The position numbers and the translations under genes were made by a program. 64,000 nt of DNA from NCBI RefSeq assembly GCF_040546025.1, contig NZ_JBEPNA010000005.1:62001-126000 (forward strand). Reading direction: 5' to 3'. This DNA comes from Marisediminicola sp040546025. Its GTDB lineage: Bacteria; Actinomycetota; Actinomycetes; Actinomycetales; Microbacteriaceae. Shown in pieces: positions 1 through 7,782 of this stretch (its first letter is position 1; every line of letters starts with the position of its first letter). Under the pieces are notes generated by a model. It was not told the origin of the DNA. It saw nothing but the letters and a program-made list of their open reading frames with translations, and searched no databases.

Positions 1-1
1 G

Positions 2-460
2 ATCGGCGTGCAGGCGCCGATCATCGCCTTCGTCGTTCTCGCGATCCCCTCGATGCTCGCGGGCGCGTACGCCGGATTCGAGGCGATCGACCGCCGCATC
101 GTCGATTCCGCACGCTCGGTCGGTATGACCGAGTGGCAGATCGTCCGTCGGGTCGAGGTGCCGCTCGGGCTCCCGCTGCTCATCGGCGGCATCCGCTCTG
201 CGACCCTCCAGGTCATCGCCACCGCGACCCTCGCCGCGTACATCAGCGGCGGCGGCCTCGGAAGCTTCATCTTCCTCGGGCTGCGCACGAACGACTACAC
301 GCAGATGCTCGCAGGCTCCATTCTCGTGATCGCGCTCGCGATCGCCTTCGAGGGCGCGTTCAGCGCCCTTCAACGACTTGTTGTCCCCGCCGGCGTGCGG
401 GCAGGACAGCGCACGAATGTCCGCTCCGGATCACACCGATCCGTGGCGGCAGCGGAATAA
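2..460 (+). CDS. Osmoprotectant (glycine betaine/choline-type) ABC transporter permease, 3' part
   Basis: The gene runs in from the left edge, so only its last 152 codons are visible. They hold several hydrophobic segments and the cytoplasmic EAA-type loop of binding-protein-dependent permeases (SARSVGMTEWQIVRRVEVPL, about residues 38-57 of the visible part), which contacts the ATPase. The wording of this loop and the following GGIRSATLQVIATATLAAYI match the OpuBB/OpuBD (ProW) family that imports quaternary amines as compatible solutes. A binding protein of the matching OpuC type starts 23 bases downstream, which supports the family call. The ATPase and any second permease would lie upstream of the window. 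The substrate cannot be told from this part. Confidence 0.88.
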   Translation: MGVQAPIIAFVVLAIPSMLAGAYAGFEAIDRRIVDSARSVGMTEWQIVRRVEVPLGLPLLIGGIRSATLQVIATATLAAYISGGGLGSFIFLGLRTNDYTQMLAGSILVIALAIAFEGAFSALQRLVVPAGVRAGQRTNVRSGSHRSVAAAE

Positions 461-483
461 CCGCATCAGAGAGGAATCACGAA

Positions 484-1413
484 ATGTTCACAGCAGCAAA
501 GGGCCGGCTCGCGTGGAGCGCAGTCGCGGTGGGGGCTGTCGTCGCCCTCGCAGGGTGTGCGTCGGGGGATCCCCTCGACGAGGGAGCGAGTACCGATGAG
601 GAGGGCGCCGCGGCACCGCTGGTCGTCAGCTCGCAGGCGTATTACTCCAACGAGATCATCGCTGAGATCTACTCGCAGGCGCTCGAGGCGGGCGGCTACG
701 AGGTGGATCGCCAGTTCCAGATCGGCCAGCGCGAGGTGTACCTCCCCGAGCTCGAGGCGGGCAACATCGACGTCTTCCCCGAATACATCGGGAGCCTGCT
801 GCAGGCTCTCGACTCCGAGGCAGCCGGTGGCACCGCGGACGCAGTGTACGCCGACCTGCAGGAGGCTTTGCCCGAGGGGCTCACCGCTCTCGAGCCCGCG
901 GATGCCTCGGACCAGAACTCGTGGACCGTCACGCAGGACTTCGCCGACAAGTACGAGCTCACCGACGTGGCGTCGCTGATGAACGTGACCGAGCCGATCA
1001 CCGTCGGCGGCAACTCCGAGCTCGCGACGAGGCCCTACGGCCCCGAGGCGCTCGAGTCGAAGTACGGGGTGCCGATCGCCGAGGTCAAGTCGATCGAAGA
1101 CAGCGGCGGACCTCTCACGGTGAAGGCGCTCGTCGACAACGACATCCAGCTCGCCAACATCTACACGGCCGACCCGAACATCAAGGCCAACAACCTTGTG
1201 GCCCTCGACGACCCGGACGGCATCTTCTTCCCGGACAACGTCGTGTCCATCGTGTCGGACAAGGTCGACGCGGGTGCGCAGGAGATCCTCGACGAGGTCA
1301 ACGCGGCCCTCAGCGCCGACGACCTCGTGGGCCTCAACTCGGAGAGCGTCAACGACCAGAAGTCGGCTGACGTGATCGCCGAGGCATGGCTGACAGAGAA
1401 GGGCCTCATCTAG
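484..1413 (+). CDS. Osmoprotectant ABC transporter substrate-binding lipoprotein (OpuC/ProX family)
   Basis: A 309-residue secreted lipoprotein. The ATG at 484 is chosen because it is preceded by AGAGGAAT and opens a signal peptide (MFTAAKGRL, hydrophobic core, lipobox LAGC with Cys25). The open frame continues upstream of this start but that part is Arg/Pro-rich shadow sequence. After the lipobox comes an acidic linker (residues 26-42) and then the OpuC-type fold with YYSNEIIAEIYSQALEAGGY and GNIDVFPEYIGSLLQAL, typical of glycine betaine, carnitine or choline binders. It is expected to deliver its ligand to the permease encoded just upstream. A strong hairpin follows 14 bases after the stop, so this is the last gene of the operon. 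Confidence 0.9.
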   Translation: MFTAAKGRLAWSAVAVGAVVALAGCASGDPLDEGASTDEEGAAAPLVVSSQAYYSNEIIAEIYSQALEAGGYEVDRQFQIGQREVYLPELEAGNIDVFPEYIGSLLQALDSEAAGGTADAVYADLQEALPEGLTALEPADASDQNSWTVTQDFADKYELTDVASLMNVTEPITVGGNSELATRPYGPEALESKYGVPIAEVKSIEDSGGPLTVKALVDNDIQLANIYTADPNIKANNLVALDDPDGIFFPDNVVSIVSDKVDAGAQEILDEVNAALSADDLVGLNSESVNDQKSADVIAEAWLTEKGLI

Positions 1414-1427
1414 AGGACTGGCAGTGC

Positions 1428-1461
1428 GAAGGGGGCGGATGCTGCGGCATCCGCCCCCTTC
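1428..1461. terminator. Bidirectional hairpin terminator between the osmoprotectant operon and the DedA gene
   Basis: A perfect 15-bp inverted repeat (GAAGGGGGCGGATGC and its complement) around a 4-base TGCG loop. It lies between convergent genes and could end transcripts from both sides. There is only a short pyrimidine run (TTCTCTC) after it. The stem carries one CGGATGC and one GCATCCG, the word that is strikingly common across the window. Confidence 0.85.
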
Positions 1462-1482
1462 TCTCGTCCCTGTGCGCCAGCG

Positions 1483-2154
1483 TCAGTCCTCCAGCTGGGG
1501 CGGGCCGCCGTCGCCGGGATGGACCATGTGCCGGGCCTCGTTGCGCTCGAGGATCTTCTTGGCGGCGACGATGAGGAGGAGAAACCCCGCGATGATTCCG
1601 ACAAAGATGTACGCCGCTCCGTGCAGGCTGTCCGACAGCTCGCGGTAGGTGCCCGCGGCGGCCGATCCGACCGACACGTACGCGAAGGCCCAGATAACGC
1701 AGGCGGGCACCGTCCAGGCCATGAATTTGCGGTAGCTCATCGCGCTCATCCCGACCGTCAGGGGGATCAGGGAGTGCAGCACTGGCAGGAACCGGGAGAT
1801 GAAGACGGCGGGCCCGCCGCGCCGATCGAGGTAGTTCTCGGCGCGCACCCAGTTGCGTTCACCGACGCGCTGCCCGAGCCGGCTGCGGCGAATCTTCGGG
1901 CCGAACCAGCGGCCGAGGGTGAACCCGATGCTCTCCCCGGCGAGCGCCCCGACGATCACGGCGAGGATGAGCCCGAAGTACTCGACCGCTCCCGACACGG
2001 CGGTGCTCGAGACGATCACGATCGAGTCGCCGGGCACGACCACGCCGACGAGCACCGAGGTCTCGAGCAACATGCCCAGGGCGGCGAGCAGGGTGCGGGT
2101 CAGCGGGTCGACGCTCTCCACGAGGTCGAGTATCGAGTTGAGAGCGTCGTTCAC
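1483..2154 (-). CDS. DedA family membrane protein
   Basis: A 223-residue membrane protein with about five hydrophobic stretches. It shows the DedA/SNARE-associated signature: an N-terminal ETSVLVGVVVPGDSIVIVSS segment and a conserved ISRFLPVLHSLIPLTVGMSAM region (about residues 120-140). DedA proteins are thought to be lipid carriers or proton-coupled transporters that maintain membrane homeostasis; the exact substrate here is unknown. The GTG start is chosen because it forms a GTGA overlap with the stop codon of the upstream lyase-like gene, which implies translational coupling. The C terminus is a short hydrophilic tail ending in GGPPQLED. Its pairing with a folate gene looks like operon convenience rather than function. 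Confidence 0.88.
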   Translation of the reverse strand: MNDALNSILDLVESVDPLTRTLLAALGMLLETSVLVGVVVPGDSIVIVSSTAVSGAVEYFGLILAVIVGALAGESIGFTLGRWFGPKIRRSRLGQRVGERNWVRAENYLDRRGGPAVFISRFLPVLHSLIPLTVGMSAMSYRKFMAWTVPACVIWAFAYVSVGSAAAGTYRELSDSLHGAAYIFVGIIAGFLLLIVAAKKILERNEARHMVHPGDGGPPQLED

Positions 2155-2984
2155 CTCTCGACCGTATCGAGTGGGCGTGACAGTTTGCCGAGTCGAGCGC
2201 GCCAGGCGCGAAGCCGGCCCGGCTGTTCCGCGGCTTGGGGACCGTCGATCCACCGCGTGACGATGCGGATGCCGTGGAGCGAGCTCAGCGCCCAGATCTC
2301 GAGCCCGTCGAGGTCGGCCGGAGTGGCCGGTTCGTTCAGCACCTCGATCCCGAGAGCGGCGGCGACGGTGAGCACGGTCCTCGCGGTGACGCTGTCGACT
2401 CGGTCGAGATTGTCCGGAGGTGCGCAGAGCGTGTCTCCGCGCCACCAGAGCAGGGCCGAGTACGCGCCCTCGACAATGAATCCCTCGGCTGACAGGATCG
2501 CGACCTCGCCGGCGCCGAGGTGGGTCACGTGTGACCTGACAGCGGCGAGAGAGGCGAGGTCGGGACCCTTGACCCTGGGGCGGGTGCGGGGATCGTCGCC
2601 CCGGTGGCTGATGATGATGACCGATTCCGAGCGGGCAGGGACGCTGCGCAGCCGCAGCACGAGCACGGGGGCGCCGCTGTCGCGCTGGAGTTCGATGCGG
2701 GGGAACCAGTCGCCTGTCCGTGGAATCACATCGATCACCGCGGCCCAGAACGCGTCGAAGCCGAGCCTGTCGAGGTCGGCGGTGTTTCGCTCGCCGAGCT
2801 CGTCGCGCAGCGACCCGGCGAACCGGGCGCGATGCAGGTCGAGAGCGAGGGCCGTTCCGTCGTGAACCAGCCACGAATCGGCGACCTCGATTGTGGCGTC
2901 GGCGAAAGCGTCGTTGTCGACGGCAACGAGCGCACCGTCGTGCCACAGGTAGCTCACGGGAGTGGGCGACGCGGCAGAACTCAT
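2151..2984 (-). CDS. pabC: Class IV PLP enzyme, probable 4-amino-4-deoxychorismate lyase
   Basis: A 277-residue fold-type IV pyridoxal-phosphate protein. The likely Schiff-base lysine sits in RVKGPDLASL (about residues 137-146), and the conserved glutamate region reads SAEGFIVEGAYSALLWW (about 167-183). It would release pyruvate from aminodeoxychorismate to give p-aminobenzoate for folate. The family also contains branched-chain and D-amino-acid transaminases, so the assignment leans on the neighbour: pabB, which makes the lyase substrate, starts 11 bases away on the other strand. The motifs are looser than in typical PabC. The ATG is preceded by TAACCT at 6 bases and by no ribosome site, so the message is probably leaderless. 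Confidence 0.68.
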   Translation of the reverse strand: MSSAASPTPVSYLWHDGALVAVDNDAFADATIEVADSWLVHDGTALALDLHRARFAGSLRDELGERNTADLDRLGFDAFWAAVIDVIPRTGDWFPRIELQRDSGAPVLVLRLRSVPARSESVIIISHRGDDPRTRPRVKGPDLASLAAVRSHVTHLGAGEVAILSAEGFIVEGAYSALLWWRGDTLCAPPDNLDRVDSVTARTVLTVAAALGIEVLNEPATPADLDGLEIWALSSLHGIRIVTRWIDGPQAAEQPGRLRAWRARLGKLSRPLDTVER

Positions 2985-2996
2985 AGGGTTAGGTTA
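2984..2996. promoter_or_regulatory. Interlocked divergent leaderless promoters of pabC-like and pabB
   Basis: Only 11 bases separate the two ATG codons. On the plus strand TAGGGT (2984-2989) lies 6 bases before the pabB ATG at 2996. On the minus strand TAACCT (2996-2991) lies 6 bases before the lyase ATG at 2984. Each -10 box therefore overlaps the first base of the other gene's start codon. The geometry fits TANNNT leaderless promoters of actinobacteria; transcription starts are inferred, not seen. Confidence 0.7.
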
Positions 2997-4399
2997 TGCG
3001 CCAGCGGATCCTCCGACATCCCGTCGCCGGATGGTCCGATCCGGGCATCGCGTTCGCTGCCCTGCACGGCGAGGCCCCGAACGCGTTTTGGCTTGACGGG
3101 GGAGCCCATGCCGCGTCGGGCATGAGTTACATCGGCGCAGGGAACCAGGTGGCGACCGGCTCGGTGCCGCACAACACCGTCACCCTCGCGCCCGGCGGGC
3201 ACGTGTTCGATGGCACGATCTTCGATTTCCTCCGTGGTCAGCCCGTTCTGACCGATGAGGCCGTCCGCGCCCCGCTCGGGTGGGTCGGCTGGCTCGGCTA
3301 CGAGCTGCGCACGCATACGATGCCGGGGCATGAAAGTGCCACCGCCGACATCCGCCCCCGCGTGTCCCGCTACCCGGATGCCGCCCTCCTGCGGATCGAC
3401 AGGCTCGTCGCCTTCGATCACGCCGCCGGCTCCGTGCACCTCATCGCGCTCGGCGACGCGTGGAGCGGCGAGCTCGCACGCTGGCGCGACAGCACCGTCG
3501 CGTCCCTCGCCGGGCTGTCGGTACTCTCGAACCCCGGCCGTGCCGACACGTCCGACCCGCTCACCCCCGTAGCTGCCACAGCGGTGCGCTGGCGAGACAG
3601 CGACGAGGAGTACCTCGCGAAGATCGCGGCATGCCAGCTGGCGATCATCGAGGGCGAGGCCTACCAGCTGTGCCTCACAACCGAGGTCGCCGTGGACGTG
3701 CGCCCCGACCCACTCGCGACCTGGCTCGAGCTGCGGCGGGCGAGCCCGTCCCACCACGGTGGATTCCTGCGCATCGGCGACGTGAGCCTGCTGAGCTCCT
3801 CACCGGAGCAGTTCCTGAGCCTCGACAGCGCCGGTGTGCTCGAGTCGAGGCCGATCAAGGGTACGAGGCCGCGCGGTGCAAACCGGGCGGACGACGACCG
3901 CCTGCGCTCGGAGCTCGCCGCAAGCGAGAAGGAACGCGCCGAGAACCTCATGATCGTCGACCTCATGCGCAATGACCTTGGACGCGTCTGCGAGGTCGGG
4001 TCGGTGGGCGTGCCGTCGCTGCTCCAGGTCGAGAGCTACGCCCAGGTGCACCAACTGGTCAGCACCGTGCGCGGCCGACTTGCCGCCGATCGCGGCGCGA
4101 TCGACGCGATCGAGGCGTGCTTCCCTGCCGGGTCGATGACGGGTGCCCCCAAGCTGCGGGCGACCGAGCTCCTCGACACACTCGAGGCCCGCCCGCGCGG
4201 GCTCTACTCCGGCGCCTTCGGCTACGTCGGGTTCGACGGCGGCCTCGACCTCGCGATGGTCATCCGCAGCATCGTGCTGGATGCCGACGGCGCCACGATC
4301 GGCACCGGCGGCGGCATCACCGCCCTCAGTGTGCCCGCCGAGGAACTCGCGGAGATGAAGCTCAAGGCGGCCGCGCTGCTGAGGGTCCTCGGGGTTTAG
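2996..4399 (+). CDS. pabB: Aminodeoxychorismate synthase component I
   Basis: A 467-residue chorismate-utilising enzyme. It shows the family motifs SRPIKGTRPRG (about residues 284-294), NLMIVDLMRNDLGRVCEVGSV and the GSMTGAPKLRA loop. It converts chorismate and ammonia (from a PabA glutaminase not in this window) to aminodeoxychorismate on the way to p-aminobenzoate and folate. The PIKGT form with a lysine is typical of PabB rather than anthranilate synthase TrpE. The N-terminal third is less conserved, as usual. The gene faces the lyase gene across a shared promoter region, so the two folate steps are co-located. The ATG at 2996 has no ribosome-binding site in front of it. Confidence 0.9.
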   Translation: MRQRILRHPVAGWSDPGIAFAALHGEAPNAFWLDGGAHAASGMSYIGAGNQVATGSVPHNTVTLAPGGHVFDGTIFDFLRGQPVLTDEAVRAPLGWVGWLGYELRTHTMPGHESATADIRPRVSRYPDAALLRIDRLVAFDHAAGSVHLIALGDAWSGELARWRDSTVASLAGLSVLSNPGRADTSDPLTPVAATAVRWRDSDEEYLAKIAACQLAIIEGEAYQLCLTTEVAVDVRPDPLATWLELRRASPSHHGGFLRIGDVSLLSSSPEQFLSLDSAGVLESRPIKGTRPRGANRADDDRLRSELAASEKERAENLMIVDLMRNDLGRVCEVGSVGVPSLLQVESYAQVHQLVSTVRGRLAADRGAIDAIEACFPAGSMTGAPKLRATELLDTLEARPRGLYSGAFGYVGFDGGLDLAMVIRSIVLDADGATIGTGGGITALSVPAEELAEMKLKAAALLRVLGV

Positions 4400-4456
4400 T
4401 ACCCTGATCACGGGCGCGACGTTGCCCGAAAACCCCCTGCACCGATTGAGAGCCCA

Positions 4457-7024
4457 ATGGCACACGACAACGACCGCGCACGCAACGGCTACGACATCGA
4501 CGCCATCCAGGCCAAGTGGCTCCCGCGCTGGGAGGAGGCCAAGCCGTTCGGCACGGGCAACGCAGACGACAAGCGCCCGCGCAAGTACGTGCTCGACATG
4601 TTCCCGTACCCCTCGGGAGACCTGCACATGGGGCACGCCGAGGCCTACGCGCTCGGTGACGTGATCGCCAGGTATTGGCGGCAGCAGGGCTTCAACGTGC
4701 TGCACCCGATTGGCTGGGATTCCTTCGGGCTGCCCGCCGAGAACGCCGCAATCAAGCGCGGCGTGGACCCGCGTGACTGGACCTACCGCAACATCGAGCA
4801 GCAGAAAGCGACGATGAAGCGCTACGCCGCATCGTTCGACTGGGACCGGGTTCTCCACACCAGCGACCCGGATTACTACAAGTGGAACCAGTGGCTGTTC
4901 CTGAAGATGTACGAGAAGGGCCTCGCCTACCGCAAGGACAGCTGGGTCAACTGGGACCCGGTGGACCAGACGGTGCTGGCCAACGAGCAGGTGCTGGCCG
5001 ACGGCACGTCGGAGCGCAGTGGCGCGCTCGTCGTGAAGAAGAAGCTCACGCAGTGGTACTTCAAGATCACCGACTACGCCGACCGTCTGCTCGATGACCT
5101 CAATCAGCTCGAGGGAACTTGGCCGAGCAAGGTGCTCGCGATGCAGCGCAACTGGATCGGCCGTTCGATCGGAGCGGATGTCGACTTCGTCATCGAGGGC
5201 CGCGAGGCGCCCGTGAGCGTGTTCACGACGCGCCCGGACACCCTGTACGGCGCGACCTTCATGGTCGTGGCGCCGGACTCCGAACTCGCCGCCGAGCTCG
5301 TGGGCGACTCCTCGCCCGAGGTGAAGGCCGCGTTCGCCGAGTACGCCGCCCAGGTGCAGATGATCAGCGAGATCGACCGGCAGGACGCCACCAGGCCGAA
5401 GACCGGCGTGTTTCTCGACCGGTTCGCCGTCAACCCGGCGAACGGCGAACGCCTGCCGATCTGGGCGGCCGACTACGTGCTCGCCGACTACGGGCACGGC
5501 GCCGTGATGGCCGTCCCCGCCCACGACCAGCGCGACCTCGATTTCGCCCGCGCATTCGGACTCCCCGTTCGGGTCGTCGTCGACACCAATGCGCCGGTCA
5601 CCGGCGCGATCCCGATCATCCACATGGACGAGCACGGTAGTTACGAACTGCCCGACGACCTCCCGCCGCTGGACCCGGCCATCACCGGCGTCGCCCTGAC
5701 CGGCGAGGGGCGGATGCTCAACTCCGGCCCGCTGGACGGGCTGAGCAAGTCAAACGCCATCCGCCGCATCATCGAGCAGCTCACGGGGGCCGGCACCGGC
5801 CGCGCGGCGAAGAACTACCGGCTTCGCGACTGGCTGATCAGCAGGCAGCGGTACTGGGGCACCCCGATCCCGATCATCCACGGCGCCGACGGCGAGCTCA
5901 TCCCCGTGCCGGAGGAGCAGCTGCCGATCCTGCTGCCGCCGACCGAGGGGCTCGACCTCAAGCCGAAGGGGACCTCGCCGCTCGGCGCCGCCACCGACTG
6001 GGTCAACGTCACCAATCCGGTCACCGGTGAGCCCGCCCGCCGCGACCCCGACACGATGGACACCTTCGTCGACAGCTCCTGGTACTTCCTGCGGTTCCTG
6101 AACCCGCACGACGAGACGCAGGCGTTCGACCCGCGGGAAGCCGACAAGTGGGCCCCCGTCGACCAGTACGTCGGTGGTGTGACCCACGCGATCCTGCACC
6201 TGCTCTACGCGCGCTTCATTACGAAGGTGCTCTTCGATATGGGCTATGTCAGCTTCACCGAGCCGTTCAGCGCCCTGCTCAACCAGGGCATGGTGCTCAT
6301 GGAGGGCTCGGCGATGAGCAAGAGCAAGGGCAACATCGTGGCGTTGAGCGAGCAGCTCGACGAGCATGGCGTCGACGCGGTGCGCCTGACGATGGCGTTC
6401 GCCGGACCGCCCGAAGACGACATCGACTGGGCGGACGTGTCTCCCCATGCCTCGGCGAAGTTCCTGGCCCGCGCCTGGCGGCTCTCGGACGACGTCACGA
6501 GCGCGCCCGAGGTCGATTGGAAGTCCGGCGATGTGGCGCTGCGCCGCGTCACCCACCGCTTCCTAGCAGAGGCCCCCGGGCTCATCGAGGCGTTCAAGTT
6601 CAATGTTGTGGTGGCGCGGTTGATGGAGCTCGTCAACGCGACGCGCAAGGCGATCGACGGCAGACCGGGCACGGCGGATGCGGCGGTGCGGGAGGCGACC
6701 GAAACCGTGGCCCTCGGCCTCAGCCTGTTCGCCCCGTACACCGCCGAGGACATGTGGGAGAAGCTCGGCTATCCGCCCTCCGTCGCGCACTACGGTTGGC
6801 GCAAGGCCAACCCGGTGCTGCTCGTCGAGGAGTCGGTGACCGCGGTGGTGCAGGTCAACGGCAAGGTGCGCGACAAGTTCGAGGTCAGTCCCAAGATCGC
6901 GAATGACGAGCTCGAGAAGCTCGCCCGCGCATCCGCCGCGGTGACGAGGACGATCGGCGACAGCGAGATCGTCAACGTCATCGTGCGAGCCCCGAGGTTG
7001 GTGAACTTCGCCACGAAGGGCTGA
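4457..7024 (+). CDS. leuS: Leucyl-tRNA synthetase
   Basis: An 855-residue class I aminoacyl-tRNA synthetase that charges tRNA-Leu. The HIGH motif is HMGH within MFPYPSGDLHMGHAEAYALG (near residue 55), the editing domain spans the middle (TTRPDTLYGATFMVV), and the second catalytic loop reads AMSKSKGNIV near residue 618. The first lysine of the canonical KMSKS is replaced by alanine, while the second lysine is kept. A conserved WYFLRFLNPHDE segment lies between the editing and catalytic parts. Length matches bacterial LeuS. A GAGAG element precedes the ATG. I see no T-box leader in the 57 bases upstream. Confidence 0.97.
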   Translation: MAHDNDRARNGYDIDAIQAKWLPRWEEAKPFGTGNADDKRPRKYVLDMFPYPSGDLHMGHAEAYALGDVIARYWRQQGFNVLHPIGWDSFGLPAENAAIKRGVDPRDWTYRNIEQQKATMKRYAASFDWDRVLHTSDPDYYKWNQWLFLKMYEKGLAYRKDSWVNWDPVDQTVLANEQVLADGTSERSGALVVKKKLTQWYFKITDYADRLLDDLNQLEGTWPSKVLAMQRNWIGRSIGADVDFVIEGREAPVSVFTTRPDTLYGATFMVVAPDSELAAELVGDSSPEVKAAFAEYAAQVQMISEIDRQDATRPKTGVFLDRFAVNPANGERLPIWAADYVLADYGHGAVMAVPAHDQRDLDFARAFGLPVRVVVDTNAPVTGAIPIIHMDEHGSYELPDDLPPLDPAITGVALTGEGRMLNSGPLDGLSKSNAIRRIIEQLTGAGTGRAAKNYRLRDWLISRQRYWGTPIPIIHGADGELIPVPEEQLPILLPPTEGLDLKPKGTSPLGAATDWVNVTNPVTGEPARRDPDTMDTFVDSSWYFLRFLNPHDETQAFDPREADKWAPVDQYVGGVTHAILHLLYARFITKVLFDMGYVSFTEPFSALLNQGMVLMEGSAMSKSKGNIVALSEQLDEHGVDAVRLTMAFAGPPEDDIDWADVSPHASAKFLARAWRLSDDVTSAPEVDWKSGDVALRRVTHRFLAEAPGLIEAFKFNVVVARLMELVNATRKAIDGRPGTADAAVREATETVALGLSLFAPYTAEDMWEKLGYPPSVAHYGWRKANPVLLVEESVTAVVQVNGKVRDKFEVSPKIANDELEKLARASAAVTRTIGDSEIVNVIVRAPRLVNFATKG

Positions 7025-7110
7025 CCCGCGTCCACTCCTCCCCACCGGCGGCCGGCGTCGCCTCGGGATCGTCCCGTGGCATCCGTCCCCGACCGGCTGA
7101 CGGGGCGCCG

Positions 7111-7125
7111 TAGCCTTCACGGGTG
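7111..7125 (+). promoter_or_regulatory. Leaderless promoter of comEA
   Basis: TAGCCT at 7111-7116 is followed by six bases and then the GTG start of comEA at 7123. There is no Shine-Dalgarno sequence, so transcription most likely begins at the start codon. Confidence 0.55.
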
Positions 7126-7776
7126 ACCCCGACGCTCCGTGCCCCACCCGTACCTCCGCGCGTGCGGATGACGCTCGGAGCGGTCGTCGTGCTTCTCCTC
7201 GTCGCACTCGTCGTCGCGGTGCTCGTCGCGGCGCTCGGCCCCCGCGGGTCCACGGTCACCATTGCTCCAGACCCCGCTCCCGTCGCCGAGGGCCTGCCGG
7301 GGGCCGAGCCATCCGGCGCTGGCGGAGCGATCTTCGTTCACCTGCTCGGGGCGGTCCAGCGGCCTGGGCTGTACCAGTTACGCGAGGGGGACCGGGGGAT
7401 CGACGCCGTCGCGGCCGCCGGCGGCTTCGCCGGGACCGCAGACCAGTCCCAGCTCAACCTCGCCCGGCCGCTGAGTGATGGGGAGCAGATCTACGTTCCC
7501 GCTATCGGCGAGACGCCGTCGCCGGGCGCCGGCACCGTCGGCGCCGGCGTCGGGGGTGGAGGCGTAGGCGGCGGGGCGGTGGCAGGCAAGGTCAACCTCA
7601 ACACCGCCGACCTCGCGGCGCTCGACACGCTCCCCGGAGTCGGGCCGGCCACCGCGAAGGCGATTGTCGACTGGCGGGATGCGAATGGGCGGTTCACCGC
7701 AGTGGAGGACCTGCTCGGCGTGACCGGCATCGGAGAGAAGACGCTCGCCGAGCTCCGGGACCTCGTGACGGTGTGA
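7123..7776 (+). CDS. comEA: ComEA-type DNA-binding competence protein
   Basis: A 217-residue membrane-anchored protein. A single hydrophobic segment (about residues 18-36) is followed by an SLBB domain (IFVHLLGAVQRPGLYQLREG, about 67-125), a Gly-rich linker (about 130-150) and a paired helix-hairpin-helix domain (VNLNTADLAALDTLPGVG and LLGVTGIGEKTLAEL, about 155-215). ComEA proteins hold double-stranded DNA outside the membrane and pass it to the ComEC channel, which is encoded six bases downstream. The pair is common in actinobacteria, but natural transformation is proven in few of them. Confidence 0.93.
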   Translation: MTPTLRAPPVPPRVRMTLGAVVVLLLVALVVAVLVAALGPRGSTVTIAPDPAPVAEGLPGAEPSGAGGAIFVHLLGAVQRPGLYQLREGDRGIDAVAAAGGFAGTADQSQLNLARPLSDGEQIYVPAIGETPSPGAGTVGAGVGGGGVGGGAVAGKVNLNTADLAALDTLPGVGPATAKAIVDWRDANGRFTAVEDLLGVTGIGEKTLAELRDLVTV

Positions 7777-7782
7777 TTCGCG

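Noticed and set aside
4400..4456. T-box leader in front of leuS
   Set aside because: The gap is only 57 bases, too short for a T-box, and the conserved T-box sequence is missing.
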